Origin: Lactococcus lactis
Lineage (GTDB): Bacteria > Bacillota > Bacilli > Lactobacillales > Streptococcaceae
Direction of reading: 5' to 3'
NCBI RefSeq assembly: GCF_029023865.1
Contig: NZ_CP118970.1
Coordinates: 1-58,341 of the forward strand
Length of the DNA stretch: 58,341 nt
Shown here: positions 44,179-53,172 of the stretch, one piece after another
Layout: every line of letters begins with the position of its first letter
How positions within the stretch are numbered: position 1 is the stretch's first letter
The notes under the pieces: model-generated
What the model saw: the letters and a program-made list of their open reading frames with translations, nothing else
The model's database searches: none
Told to the model about the DNA's origin: nothing
Position numbers and translations under genes: made by a program

Positions 44179-45981
44179 ATGAACAAATTAAAAGTAACTT
44201 TATTGGCAAGTAGTGTAGTTTTAGCAGCTACACTCCTAAGTGCTTGTGGTTCTAATCAAAGCTCAAGTACAAGTACAAAAAAATTAAAAGCGGGGAACTT
44301 TGACGTTGCTTATCAAAATCCAGACAAGGCAATCAAAGGTGGAAATTTAAAAGTCGCATATCAAAGTGATTCTCCAATGAAAGCACAATGGTTATCGGGA
44401 CTTTCTAATGATGCAACTTTTGCTACAATGTCTGGTCCTGGTGGAGGTCAAGATGGTTTGTTCTTCACAGACAGTGGATTCAAATTTATTAAGGGAGGAG
44501 CTGCCGATGTTGCTCTAGATAAAGAGTCTAAAACGGCAACGATTACCCTTCGTAAAGATTTGAAATGGTCTGATGGTTCAGAAGTAACGGCTAAAGATTA
44601 TGAATTTACCTATGAAACGATTGCTAATCCTGCTTATGGTTCCGACCGTTGGACTGATTCTCTGGCAAATATTGTTGGCTTGAGTGATTATCATACGGGT
44701 AAAGCTAAAACAATCTCAGGGATCACTTTCCCTGATGGTGAAAATGGAAAAGTCATCAAGGTTCAATTTAAAGAAATGAAACCGGGGATGACTCAATCAG
44801 GAAATGGTTACTTCCTTGAAACGGTAGCGCCTTATCAATATTTGAAAGATGTCGCTCCTAAAGATTTGGCTTCTAGTCCAAAAACGACAACGAAACCATT
44901 AGTTACAGGGCCTTTTAAACCGGAAAATGTTGTTGCTGGTGAATCTATTAAATATGTCCCAAATCCTTACTATTGGGGTGAAAAACCAAAACTAAATTCA
45001 ATTACTTATGAAGTTGTATCAACAGCAAAATCAGTCGCAGCACTTTCATCAAGTAAATATGATATTATTAACGGCATGGTTAGTAGCCAGTATAAGCAAG
45101 TGAAAAACTTAAAGGGATACAAGGTTTTAGGACAACAAGCGATGTATATTTCCTTAATGTACTATAACTTAGGGCACTATGATGCTAAAAATTCAATTAA
45201 TGTCCAAGATCGTAAAACGCCATTGCAAGACCAAAATGTTCGTCAAGCCATTGGTTATGCTCGAAATGTCGCAGAAGTGGATAATAAGTTCTCAAACGGA
45301 CTTTCAACTCCTGCAAATAGTTTGATTCCACCTATCTTTAAACAATTTACGAGTTCATCAGTTAAAGGATATGAAAAACAAGATCTTGATAAAGCTAATA
45401 AACTTTTGGATGAAGACGGATGGAAATTGAATAAATCTACAGGCTACCGTGAAAAAGATGGAAAAGAATTATCGCTTGTTTATGCGGCTCGTGTAGGTGA
45501 TGCAAACGCTGAAACCATTGCCCAAAACTATATCCAACAATGGAAGAAAATTGGGGTAAAAGTGAGTCTTTATAACGGTAAATTGATGGAATTTAATTCT
45601 TGGGTCGACCATATGACGACTCCTCCAGGAGCAAATGACTGGGATATCACTGACGGTTCTTGGTCATTGGCATCTGAACCTTCTCAACAAGATTTGTTCT
45701 CAGCAGCAGCACCTTATAACTTTGGTCACTTTAATGATTCAGAAATCACTAAGGATTTAAATGATATTGATTCTGCCAAGTCTGAAAATCTAACTTACCG
45801 TAAAGCAGCTTTCGTTAAATATCAAGAAGATATGAATAAAAAAGCTTATGTGATTCCAACTAACTTTATGTTGAATTATACTCCTGTTAACAAACGTGTA
45901 GTTGGAATGACGCTTGATTATGGTGCAATGAATACTTGGTCAGAAATTGGTGTTTCTTCTGCTAAGTTGGCCACCAAATAG
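44179..45981 (+). CDS. oppA: Oligopeptide-binding lipoprotein OppA
   Basis: This 600-residue SBP family 5 lipoprotein has a signal peptide with the lipobox LLSAC (Cys23), so it is tethered outside the membrane and delivers casein peptides of broad length to OppBC. The family signature LRKDLKWSDGSEVTAKDYEF is present near residues 131-150. RBS TTGGAGA precedes the ATG. It is usually the most highly expressed opp gene; a hairpin follows at 46056-46087. Confidence 0.95.
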   Translation: MNKLKVTLLASSVVLAATLLSACGSNQSSSTSTKKLKAGNFDVAYQNPDKAIKGGNLKVAYQSDSPMKAQWLSGLSNDATFATMSGPGGGQDGLFFTDSGFKFIKGGAADVALDKESKTATITLRKDLKWSDGSEVTAKDYEFTYETIANPAYGSDRWTDSLANIVGLSDYHTGKAKTISGITFPDGENGKVIKVQFKEMKPGMTQSGNGYFLETVAPYQYLKDVAPKDLASSPKTTTKPLVTGPFKPENVVAGESIKYVPNPYYWGEKPKLNSITYEVVSTAKSVAALSSSKYDIINGMVSSQYKQVKNLKGYKVLGQQAMYISLMYYNLGHYDAKNSINVQDRKTPLQDQNVRQAIGYARNVAEVDNKFSNGLSTPANSLIPPIFKQFTSSSVKGYEKQDLDKANKLLDEDGWKLNKSTGYREKDGKELSLVYAARVGDANAETIAQNYIQQWKKIGVKVSLYNGKLMEFNSWVDHMTTPPGANDWDITDGSWSLASEPSQQDLFSAAAPYNFGHFNDSEITKDLNDIDSAKSENLTYRKAAFVKYQEDMNKKAYVIPTNFMLNYTPVNKRVVGMTLDYGAMNTWSEIGVSSAKLATK

Positions 45982-46055
45982 TTTTACTTAACTTTTGTTT
46001 ACAAGTTTTTTTGTAAAAATACCCTCACTTTAGTTTTCGCAATTCTAAAGTCACA

Positions 46056-46087
46056 GAAGTTCAAATTTATGATTTGAGCTTCTTTTA
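46056..46087 (+). terminator. Hairpin between oppA and pepO
   Basis: GAAGTTCAAAT pairs with ATTTGAGCTTC and is followed by TTTTATT. It is a weak terminator that likely lowers pepO expression relative to oppA. Confidence 0.65.
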
Positions 46088-46105
46088 TTAAAAAAGGAGT
46101 TTGAT

Positions 46106-47989
46106 ATGACAAGGATTCAAGATGATTTATTCGCTACTGTTAATGCTGAATGGTTAGAAAATGCAGAAATTCCTGCAGACAAACCAAGAATTTCAGCTTT
46201 TGATGAATTAGTACTAAAAAATGAGAAAAATTTGGCTAAAGATTTAGCTGATTTATCACAAAACCTACCTACTGATAATCCAGAGTTGCTTGAAGCAATC
46301 AAATTTTATAATAAAGCAGGAGATTGGCAAACCAGAGAAAAAGCGGACTTTTCTGCCGTAAAAAATGAACTTGCTAAAGTTGAAACTTTAAATACTTTTG
46401 AAGATTTTAAAAATAATTTGACTCAACTCGTTTTCCATTCACAGGCACCTCTTCCGTTTTCTTTTAGTGTTGAACCTGATATGAAAGATGCTATTCACTA
46501 TTCTCTTGGATTTTCTGGCCCGGGTTTGATTTTACCTGATACCACTTATTATAATGATGAACACCCTAGAAAAAAAGAATTACTTGATTTTTGGGCTAAA
46601 AACACAAGCGAAATTTTAAAGACATTTGATGTTGAAAATGCAGAAGAGATTGCAAAGTCTGCCCTTAAATTCGATGCTCTTTTAGTTCCATCAGCAAATA
46701 CTTCTGAAGAGTGGGCAAAATATGCTGAACTTTATCATCCAATTTCTACTGACAGCTTTGTCAGTAAAGTTAAAAACCTGGATTTAAAATCTTTAATTAA
46801 AGATTTAGTAAAAACTGAACCTGATAAAGTCATTGTTTACGAAGATCGTTTTTATGAATCATTTGATTCACTTATCAATGAAGAAAATTGGTCACTCATT
46901 AAAGCTTGGATGCTGACAAAAATTGCACGTGGCGCTACTTCTTTCTTCAATGAAGACCTTAGAATTCTTGGTGGAGCTTATGGACGTTTCCTTTCAAATG
47001 TTCAAGAAGCAAGAAGTCAAGAAAAACATCAACTTGATTTGACTGAGTCTTATTTTAGCCAAGTGATTGGTTTATTCTATGGTAAAAAATATTTTGGTGA
47101 AGCTGGTAAGGCCGATGTCAAACGGATGGTCACTGCAATGATTAAAGTTTACCAAGCGCGTTTGTCTAAAAATGAGTGGCTCAGTCAAGAAACAGCTGAA
47201 AAAGCCATTGAAAAATTGGATGCTATTACTCCTTTCATTGGTTTCCCAGATAAATTGCCTGAAATTTATAGTCGTTTAAAAACAACTTCTGGCTCTCTCT
47301 ATGAAGATGCCCTTAAATTCGATGAAATTTTGACTGCTCGAACTTTTGAAAAATTCTCAGAAGATGTTGATAAAACAAGCTGGCATATGCCTGCTCATAT
47401 GGTCAATGCTTATTATAGTCCTGATAGTAATACAATTGTTTTTCCAGCAGCAATTTTGCAAGCTCCTTTTTACTCTCTTGAACAATCTTCATCACAAAAT
47501 TACGGTGGAATCGGCACAGTTATTGCTCACGAAATTTCTCACGCTTTTGATAACAACGGTGCCCAATTCGATAAAGAAGGAAATTTGAACAAATGGTGGT
47601 TAGATGAAGATTATGAAGCTTTTGAAGAAAAGCAAAAAGAAATGATTGCACTCTTTGACGGCGTAGAAACCGAAGCTGGTCCAGCAAACGGAAAACTCAT
47701 TGTGTCAGAAAATATTGCTGACCAAGGAGGAATTACAGCGGCACTGACAGCAGCTAAAGATGAGAAAGACGTTGATTTGAAAGCTTTCTTTAGTCAGTGG
47801 GCTAAGATTTGGCGCATGAAAGCAAGTAAAGAATTCCAACAAATGCTTTTGTCAATGGATTTTCATGCACCCGCTAAACTTCGTGCAAATATTCCTCCAA
47901 CAAATCTCGAAGAATTTTACGATACTTTTGATGTTAAAGAAACAGATAAGATGTATCGTGCACCAGAAAATCGTCTTAAAATTTGGTAA
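46106..47989 (+). CDS. pepO: Endopeptidase PepO (M13 family)
   Basis: This 627-residue neprilysin-like zinc endopeptidase has HEISH at residues 475-479, the third ligand in NIADQGGITAAL, and NAYYSP upstream. It is cytoplasmic (no signal peptide) and hydrolyses imported oligopeptides. Strong RBS AAAGGAG (46094-46100). It is the last gene of the opp cluster, terminated at 48039-48077. Confidence 0.96.
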   Translation: MTRIQDDLFATVNAEWLENAEIPADKPRISAFDELVLKNEKNLAKDLADLSQNLPTDNPELLEAIKFYNKAGDWQTREKADFSAVKNELAKVETLNTFEDFKNNLTQLVFHSQAPLPFSFSVEPDMKDAIHYSLGFSGPGLILPDTTYYNDEHPRKKELLDFWAKNTSEILKTFDVENAEEIAKSALKFDALLVPSANTSEEWAKYAELYHPISTDSFVSKVKNLDLKSLIKDLVKTEPDKVIVYEDRFYESFDSLINEENWSLIKAWMLTKIARGATSFFNEDLRILGGAYGRFLSNVQEARSQEKHQLDLTESYFSQVIGLFYGKKYFGEAGKADVKRMVTAMIKVYQARLSKNEWLSQETAEKAIEKLDAITPFIGFPDKLPEIYSRLKTTSGSLYEDALKFDEILTARTFEKFSEDVDKTSWHMPAHMVNAYYSPDSNTIVFPAAILQAPFYSLEQSSSQNYGGIGTVIAHEISHAFDNNGAQFDKEGNLNKWWLDEDYEAFEEKQKEMIALFDGVETEAGPANGKLIVSENIADQGGITAALTAAKDEKDVDLKAFFSQWAKIWRMKASKEFQQMLLSMDFHAPAKLRANIPPTNLEEFYDTFDVKETDKMYRAPENRLKIW

Positions 47990-48038
47990 TCATTGAATTT
48001 ATATTAATGATATATTTAAATTGAGTCAAATAATTTAG

Positions 48039-48077
48039 AAAAAGCACCTATAATCACAAAGTTATGAGTGCTTTTTC
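48039..48077 (+). terminator. Terminator after pepO
   Basis: AAAAAGCAC pairs with GTGCTTTTT around a 19-base loop. A similar half of this hairpin also occurs near 13628. Confidence 0.65.
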
Positions 48078-48235
48078 CACTTTTTGATATATTATAAAAA
48101 GAGTTATTGCTAGCACGGTTAGGATACCAGAGTATACTTCAAAGGTTTATATTTATTTTCTGATATAATTGGATTCCTAGAAGGTCAAATAAGTTGATCA
48201 TCGAGTCCATTCAGAAAAACAGCAGAGGTGGTTTA

Positions 48236-48532
48236 ATGCTAGAGAATGAATATTTTGTATTTACTGGCACCCTTACAACGATGACAAGAAAACAAGCACA
48301 ATCAATCATTATAGGTTTAAAAGGGCATAATCAGAACGCTGTGACTAAAAAAACGACTAGACTAGTCACAGGCAATTTTCCGATTGATTTAATAAAAGGC
48401 TATCATCATTCGCATAAAATATCAGAGGCTAAGCAATCTAAACGAAAAGGACAACGAATAATGATAATGACTGAAAAAGAATTTATCGAATTTTTAGCTC
48501 AAACTTTTCAACTTCTCTCAAAAGGGTTATAA
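48236..48532 (+). CDS. BRCT-domain protein, copy 2
   Basis: This 98-residue paralogue of the protein at 22881-23177 starts MLENEYFVFTGTLTTMTRKQ and ends with the same QLLSKGL. The ATG at 48236 has AGAGGTGG upstream. An extra upstream frame (from 48194) lacks an RBS. The two copies differ mainly in the central loop (KGYHHSHKISEAKQSKRKGQ). Role unknown; BRCT suggests binding to DNA ends or phosphorylated partners. Confidence 0.75.
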   Translation: MLENEYFVFTGTLTTMTRKQAQSIIIGLKGHNQNAVTKKTTRLVTGNFPIDLIKGYHHSHKISEAKQSKRKGQRIMIMTEKEFIEFLAQTFQLLSKGL

Positions 48533-48566
48533 TTATGCTTGTTATATTATTGATAGAGGAGGAATT

Positions 48567-48788
48567 ATGAAAACTTTAGGAAAAGCTATTGCTAATAAAA
48601 TTGCTTTAGTTTTGTCCCAATACTTCCAACTTCCACCAGGATATCTGATGGGAGTTATCCCCAATCATGTCCCCAATGACCCACGAGCTTACTTCGAGCA
48701 ATTGAATGAAGAACAAAAAGTAGAATTGTTAAAAGTATGCCACAAATGGTCGGAAAAACGAGTTGAAAATATGCAATACTTAAACTGA
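48567..48788 (+). CDS. Small protein with HTH-tail similarity
   Basis: The 73-residue protein contains IALVLSQYFQLPPGYLMGVI, which resembles the last helices of a Cro/CI-type HTH domain, followed by a helical tail (LNEEQKVELLKVCHKWSEKR). The first helices of the HTH are missing, so it may be a truncated regulator. RBS GAGGAGG (48555-48561) supports translation. It is 34 bases after the BRCT gene and probably cotranscribed with it. Confidence 0.55.
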   Translation: MKTLGKAIANKIALVLSQYFQLPPGYLMGVIPNHVPNDPRAYFEQLNEEQKVELLKVCHKWSEKRVENMQYLN

Positions 48789-48794
48789 AAACGT

Positions 48795-48823
48795 AAAAAG
48801 TTTATCATAATGATAAGCTTTTT
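48795..48823 (+). terminator. Terminator after BRCT/HTH-like pair
   Basis: AAAAAGTTTATCA pairs with TGATAAGCTTTTT around TAA. Confidence 0.75.
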
Positions 48824-48910
48824 GTATCTTGCTTAACTTATTGACCTTGGAGAGAATTCATATTCATTTCGCCCAAGATTCACTGAAAGCAACCTATTGC
48901 AAAGTTGGTT

Positions 48911-49069
48911 CAGTTCGTTGTCCAAGACAGTACTCAATATGTAATTGCAGAAAATTGGGAAAATCAACCAGCGTTAGATTTACATAACAAAAAGGAACGC
49001 TTGAAATCTTTTGTTAGAAATATCAGTCAATATCTTATCGAAGATTGTAAAATTAGTATGAGTTACTAA
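48911..49069 (+). pseudogene. Antibiotic-biosynthesis-monooxygenase (ABM) domain fragment
   Basis: A start-less frame of 53 codons encodes QFVVQDSTQYVIAENWENQP followed by ALDLHNKKERLKSF, which matches the second half of small ABM-domain proteins (YVIxExWENQxALDxH). The N-terminal half is absent. It is probably a relic. Confidence 0.5.
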
Positions 49070-49090
49070 TTATACCAAAGTAAAAAAATT

Positions 49091-49129
49091 AAACCAGCTT
49101 GCACCTTAATAGTTGTGAGCTGGTTTTTT
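49091..49129 (+). terminator. Terminator between relic and convergent resolvase
   Basis: AAACCAGCTTGCA pairs with TGTGAGCTGGTTT, followed by six T. Confidence 0.75.
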
Positions 49130-49137
49130 AGTTTATT

Positions 49138-49692
49138 CTAAAACTTATTAATATATCTATAAATCGTTGTTCTTGACACTCCCCAAGAATCCGCAATCGA
49201 CTTAATCGGCGTACCACTTTCTACCAAGGTTTTAAGAAGCTTTACGTCTTGCTCCGAAAATTTCTCAGGTCTTCCTCCAAGTCGTCCTCTTGCACGTGCA
49301 GCTTCTCTACCAGCGGCAGAACGCTCCAAAATAAGATTTCTCTCAAATTCCGCAAAAGCCGCAAACAAATGAAACATCAATTGTCCAGTCGAACTTGATT
49401 TATCCATTGTAATATTTTCTTGCAAGCTATGGAAGCTTACTCCTTTATCATTAAGTGAATTAACTATGCTAATTAAGTCCTCCATATTTCTTCCTAATCG
49501 ATCTAACCGCCAAACAACAATTGTATCTCCAGAACGAGAAAATTCGATGGCGGATTTTAAACCAGGTCGATCTTTTTTACTTCCTGACAGATGGTCAGTA
49601 AATATTTTCTCACAATCATATTTTTTAAGACTATCTTTTTGTAAATCCAAATTTTGAAGTCCAGTTGAAACTCGTGCATATCCGATATTCAT
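49138..49692 (-). CDS. Serine resolvase (Tn3-family TnpR type)
   Basis: This intact 184-residue resolvase has [20 protein letters not shown] (catalytic serine at residue 9), WRLDRLGRNMEDL, FAAFAEFERNLILERS and a C-terminal HTH (GTPIKSIADSWGVSRTTIYR). The RBS GGAG lies 5-6 bases upstream. No transposase accompanies it, so it may act in multimer resolution. It is the third resolvase gene on this plasmid and one of two with an open frame. Confidence 0.92.
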   Translation of the reverse strand: MNIGYARVSTGLQNLDLQKDSLKKYDCEKIFTDHLSGSKKDRPGLKSAIEFSRSGDTIVVWRLDRLGRNMEDLISIVNSLNDKGVSFHSLQENITMDKSSSTGQLMFHLFAAFAEFERNLILERSAAGREAARARGRLGGRPEKFSEQDVKLLKTLVESGTPIKSIADSWGVSRTTIYRYINKF

Positions 49693-49819
49693 TTTATTCT
49701 CCTTTGTTCTAATTTATTGTATCATAACTTAAAAATATATATATAAATGAACATAGAATAAATTACGGGTTAATGAACGAGAAATGTAAATGATTTTGAG
49801 AGTTTTTATAACAAAAGAA

Positions 49820-49853
49820 GAGTGTCCAGAAAATGACCATTTTCTGAACACTC
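49820..49853. repeat. Inverted repeat without T-tract
   Basis: GAGTGTCCAGAAAATG faces ATTTTCTGAACACTC with a short centre. It lies upstream of the resolvase on the other strand; it may be a recombination or operator site, or the end of a lost element. Confidence 0.45.
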
Positions 49854-49917
49854 AAATATAAAAGAACATTGGGCTAAGAAGATGTATCTCATTTTGTGTC
49901 TAAATATTTGACATTAG

Positions 49918-50205
49918 TCCAAAGAGTGGCGATATCAATTATTCACACAGCCTATTGGTATTTTTACACTAATAAAAAACACAATGCATGGAATTCCATT
50001 TAATAGTAATGAATTTTTAAACTCTATAGGAAATAATCCCATTGAGTACGAGTATTTTGATATTCCTTTCAAAGAAGAAACACTAAAAGGCCTTGAAATC
50101 GTAATGAGTCCTATTATAAGTCAAGAATCAAAAGACCAATTAAACGATATCTTAAAGACTATTCCTGAACATACATTACTTCCTTCAAGACAAAAGTGGA
50201 GATGA
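49918..50205 (+). pseudogene. C-terminal fragment of an unrecognised protein
   Basis: An open frame without a good start runs from a stop at 49915-49917 (SKEWRYQLFTQPIGIFTLIK) through the ATG at 49984 (MHGIPFNSNEFLNSIGNN) to a stop at 50203-50205. The ATG has no RBS, and the upstream codons look like protein, so this is more likely the end of a larger lost gene than a 73-residue gene. Family unknown. Confidence 0.4.
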
Positions 50206-50470
50206 TAATATATAAAACTCTATAAGAATATCATTTCTAATATCTACGCTTTGTTCGTGTTACAGTCAATGGGAGCGAGGGGGTTAAACCCCTTAAAATC
50301 ACTAATATTTTAGGAGTACCATCAAAATATTTAAAAGGTGTTGTTGCATACCTTGACCTATCTTCATAGAAACCCTACACATACTCCTTTACGGAAGAAG
50401 ATATGCGAACTGTAAAAGATTGGATAGAGAACTACTCCAAAAATAGAGATTAATTCAATTTTCTCTTATC
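50206..50470. other. Decayed region
   Basis: Only short coding-like scraps are visible, the best being TYSFTEEDMRTVKDWIENYS ending at the stop near 50451. No RBS or intact gene. Confidence 0.35.
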
Positions 50471-50492
50471 GCAGGGGGCGAAAAAACAAAAA

Positions 50493-50527
50493 AACGCCGA
50501 AGTTTTCAACTTAGACGATTTTTTTGT
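50493..50527 (+). terminator. Terminator upstream of Fst module 2
   Basis: CGCCGAAGTT and AACTTAGACG form an imperfect stem followed by seven T; it isolates the toxin promoter from upstream transcription. Confidence 0.6.
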
Positions 50528-50535
50528 TTGCATTA

Positions 50536-50544
50536 TGATATAAT
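50536..50544 (+). promoter_or_regulatory. Extended -10 promoter of Fst toxin, module 2
   Basis: TGATATAAT has TG one base before TATAAT. The predicted leader before the toxin ATG is about 50 nucleotides. Confidence 0.6.
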
Positions 50545-50598
50545 GATTTTTGGCGCACCTTCTTGGAGCATTACTGCCTTAGGAAGGAGGTGAATTAT

Positions 50599-50703
50599 AT
50601 GCTTCAAATTCTATTCGTAACTGTAGTTGCACCTCTTGTGGTAGGTGTTGCTCTTGAGATAATCAAGAGCTGGTTGAAAGACCAACACAACAAGCGCCAC
50701 TAA
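50599..50703 (+). CDS. Fst/Ldr-type small membrane toxin (type I TA), module 2
   Basis: A 34-residue peptide starts MLQILFVTVVAPLVVGVALE and ends KSWLKDQHNKRH, a clear relative of the module 1 toxin. One membrane helix with the proline at position 12 and a charged tail are the family hallmarks. RBS AGGAAGGAGG (50581-50590). Its early codons share the 14-base direct repeat CAAATTCTATTCGT with the antitoxin RNA gene (50605-50618 and 50811-50824). Confidence 0.87.
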   Translation: MLQILFVTVVAPLVVGVALEIIKSWLKDQHNKRH

Positions 50704-50718
50704 TTCCACATTTTTAAG

Positions 50719-50750
50719 CTGTCAGACTTACTCAATCTGACAGTTTTTTT
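50719..50750 (+). terminator. Terminator of Fst toxin mRNA, module 2
   Basis: CTGTCAGA pairs with TCTGACAG, followed by seven T, 15 bases after the toxin stop. Confidence 0.85.
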
Positions 50751-50754
50751 GCAT

Positions 50755-50825
50755 AAAAAAAGAGCCACAGCTCCCTGTGACCCTTTTGAATCTGTTGTGA
50801 ATTAACACTCCAAATTCTATTCGTT
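50755..50825 (-). ncRNA. Antisense antitoxin RNA (RNA II-like) of Fst module 2
   Basis: On the minus strand a promoter with -35 TTGTAT (50860-50855), 17-base spacer and -10 TACAAT (50837-50832) gives a start near 50825. The transcript would end at the hairpin GTCACAG/CTGTGGC with seven T (50782-50755), giving about 70 nucleotides. Its 5' end is complementary to codons 3-7 of the toxin mRNA through the 14-base repeat, and TGAATTA (50798-50804) repeats the toxin RBS-proximal TGAATTA (50591-50597). Confidence 0.8.
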
Positions 50826-50904
50826 AAACTTATTGTACAACATCTTGTCCAATTATACAACCCTTTTATTACCAAAAAATCTGTCAAGATAACTTTTTCA
50901 CTTA

Positions 50905-51810
50905 CTACTCATTGGATGACAACAATTCGCTCACCACACCTGCAATAAAGTCAGGGTGAACATTCGGCATTGCTAGCCGTTTATAGTGACCGCCTAAAGC
51001 TTCAACTTGCTCCTTACACTCAATATCATTGTCATATAAGGTTTCTAAATTATCTGCTACAAAACCAAAAGGTAAATAAATAATTTCTTCATAATTTTCT
51101 TGCGTTACTAATGCTTCTGTTACATCTTCCACATTCGGTCCAATCCATTTATCAGCTGTTCGACCGACACTTTGCCAAGCATTAGCAAAATCAACAGTGC
51201 CTTCCACTTGATTCACAATGGCTTGTGCTGCCTCTTTAATTTCATCCACATACGGATCTCCGTTTGCTAATAGACGCTCGGGTAAACTATGTGCTGTAAA
51301 CAAAAATTTTTGTTTGCGGGTAGGATGCAAGGCTGCTTGAATTTGGTCAGACCAAAAAGTTAAGAAACCTGTTGCTTGCCAAAAATGATAGTGTGGATGA
51401 TAGGTTACCTCTGGATGTGTTTGCAATTTAGCTTCCACTCGCTCATGATATTGATCGATGAATGTTGAACGATGAGGTGCCAATACTAAGCCATGAATGC
51501 TTGTAAAACCTTGATTTAAAATTTCTGTTAAAGTTTCTTCGATAAATGGATGAATATGGCGTAATCCATTAAAAACCTGATACTCACCAGTTCCTGATTC
51601 ATTTAATTTTTCTTCAATCGCTGCTCGTTGGGCTTCTGTAATATGCGCCAATGGTGAAACACCACCAATTTCTTCATAACGCCCCACTAATTCATCATAT
51701 AATGCTTGTGAAGGTTCTTTTCCATGACGAATATGGGTATAATAATCCCAAATTTCTTCTGTGCGATTTGGTGTACCATAACTCATTAATAAAACAGCTT
51801 GTTTTTCCAT
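50905..51810 (-). CDS. hemH: Coproporphyrin III ferrochelatase CpfC (HemH)
   Basis: This 301-residue ferrochelatase-family protein inserts Fe2+ into coproporphyrin III in the Gram-positive haem route. The catalytic histidine is His174 in FTAHSLPER and the partner glutamate Glu256 in VADNLETLYDND. Tyr11 in MSYGTP fits the axial tyrosine typical of coproporphyrin-type enzymes, and GGVSPL is conserved. It starts 5 bases after the MFS gene and is the last gene of the operon. No convincing terminator follows before the Fst antitoxin promoter. Confidence 0.92.
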   Translation of the reverse strand: MEKQAVLLMSYGTPNRTEEIWDYYTHIRHGKEPSQALYDELVGRYEEIGGVSPLAHITEAQRAAIEEKLNESGTGEYQVFNGLRHIHPFIEETLTEILNQGFTSIHGLVLAPHRSTFIDQYHERVEAKLQTHPEVTYHPHYHFWQATGFLTFWSDQIQAALHPTRKQKFLFTAHSLPERLLANGDPYVDEIKEAAQAIVNQVEGTVDFANAWQSVGRTADKWIGPNVEDVTEALVTQENYEEIIYLPFGFVADNLETLYDNDIECKEQVEALGGHYKRLAMPNVHPDFIAGVVSELLSSNE

Positions 51811-51815
51811 CTTCC

Positions 51816-53153
51816 CTACTCCTTATGTCGAATTGTCCACACAAAAGCGATTGTTAGCACCATTAAGACTAAAATCATTGAATGAACACCAGTTGCTTGT
51901 GTGAAATGAGCAAAAATACTCATTAATGTAATGCCTATTGTCATCCCTAATTTTTTACTAACAGATAAAAGACTTAAGGAAGTATTCCGATCTTGCGGTG
52001 AAGCTTCCACAATTAAGACCTGTAACGGTACGGTCATAATCATCCCGATTGCAATACCAAATAAAAATAGTGCCATTAAAAAAAGTGGTAAGGAAGCAAC
52101 CGAGAAATACAGGATAATTAAGCTGATAATCACTGCAATCATACTATCGCGAGTGGCATGATACGCACTTTTTTTCCCAGTCCAATAACCTGCTAATTTT
52201 GAGCCAATTAATGTTCCAATGGCCATAATCGTCATAAATGAGCCCGCTTTACGCGCGTTTAATTGAAATGTCACTTCAATCATCGATGGGAAAAACGCAA
52301 ATAAAGACATACTTAACCCCGTTACAATCCCTCCAATTAAACTCATCCGATATTTCGCTATCGTCCATAATTTACGCGAAAATACTACTTTTTCTTGATT
52401 TGCTTCGCGGCGTGCTTCAATCACTAAAAAACTACCAATCGTAAGACAAAATAGAATTCCATAAGCAAGTAATTCGACTAAATTACCACTAATAAATAAT
52501 CGGCTTAACAATAAATTAAACGCAACTAAGGCCAAGACAAAGAGGGTGTTGCCCTTTACGTCAAATGTTTCCGTGCTCGATAAAATTTCTTTTGGTATCA
52601 TGACCCATGCCACAAGGAAAATAAGGAAAATCATTGCCGCTAATACAAGATAAATAGCGCGCCAATCCTGTGTTTTAGCCAAACTGACAACACTGATAAT
52701 TGGGGCCACAATCGTAGCCAATGCGACTAAAGCTCCAACATTTCCTACTTTGCCACTAACTTTATGTGTATGTATCATAAATACTCGAGATAATGCGAGT
52801 GTCAAAATAGAGCTACTGCCAAATGATTGAATAATACGTGCTACTAATAATGCCGTGAATGATGAACTAGTCGCAATCCCCACAACTCCTATAAAATAAA
52901 AGCCTAATTCCATTAAAAAAACAGTACGGTATCCAAACCGATCAATAAAACTCCCCATAATGGGCGTCGCAAAAAGTAAACCTAAGGTATAAACTGCTAC
53001 CACCCAGCTTTTCTCTTGAGGACTGAGCGCAAAGGTACGTGAAATAGAAGACAAATTCGTACTCATGATACCTGAATCAAGTTGCGTAATAAATAAACTA
53101 ATCAGTAATAATAAATTGATTCTGTTTTTCGACTGACTTACTGGTACATCCAC
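51816..53153 (-). CDS. MFS transporter in the haem operon
   Basis: This 445-residue permease of the major facilitator superfamily has about 12-14 helices and the loop motif GSFIDRFGYRTVFLMELG. It resembles drug:H+ antiporters of the DHA type. Position between coproheme decarboxylase and ferrochelatase genes suggests transport of a porphyrin, coproheme, haem or iron-related compound, or export of excess haem; direction cannot be judged from sequence. It follows chdC by 19 bases. Confidence 0.75.
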   Translation of the reverse strand: MDVPVSQSKNRINLLLLISLFITQLDSGIMSTNLSSISRTFALSPQEKSWVVAVYTLGLLFATPIMGSFIDRFGYRTVFLMELGFYFIGVVGIATSSSFTALLVARIIQSFGSSSILTLALSRVFMIHTHKVSGKVGNVGALVALATIVAPIISVVSLAKTQDWRAIYLVLAAMIFLIFLVAWVMIPKEILSSTETFDVKGNTLFVLALVAFNLLLSRLFISGNLVELLAYGILFCLTIGSFLVIEARREANQEKVVFSRKLWTIAKYRMSLIGGIVTGLSMSLFAFFPSMIEVTFQLNARKAGSFMTIMAIGTLIGSKLAGYWTGKKSAYHATRDSMIAVIISLIILYFSVASLPLFLMALFLFGIAIGMIMTVPLQVLIVEASPQDRNTSLSLLSVSKKLGMTIGITLMSIFAHFTQATGVHSMILVLMVLTIAFVWTIRHKE

Positions 53154-53172
53154 TATAAAGACTCCTCTATTC

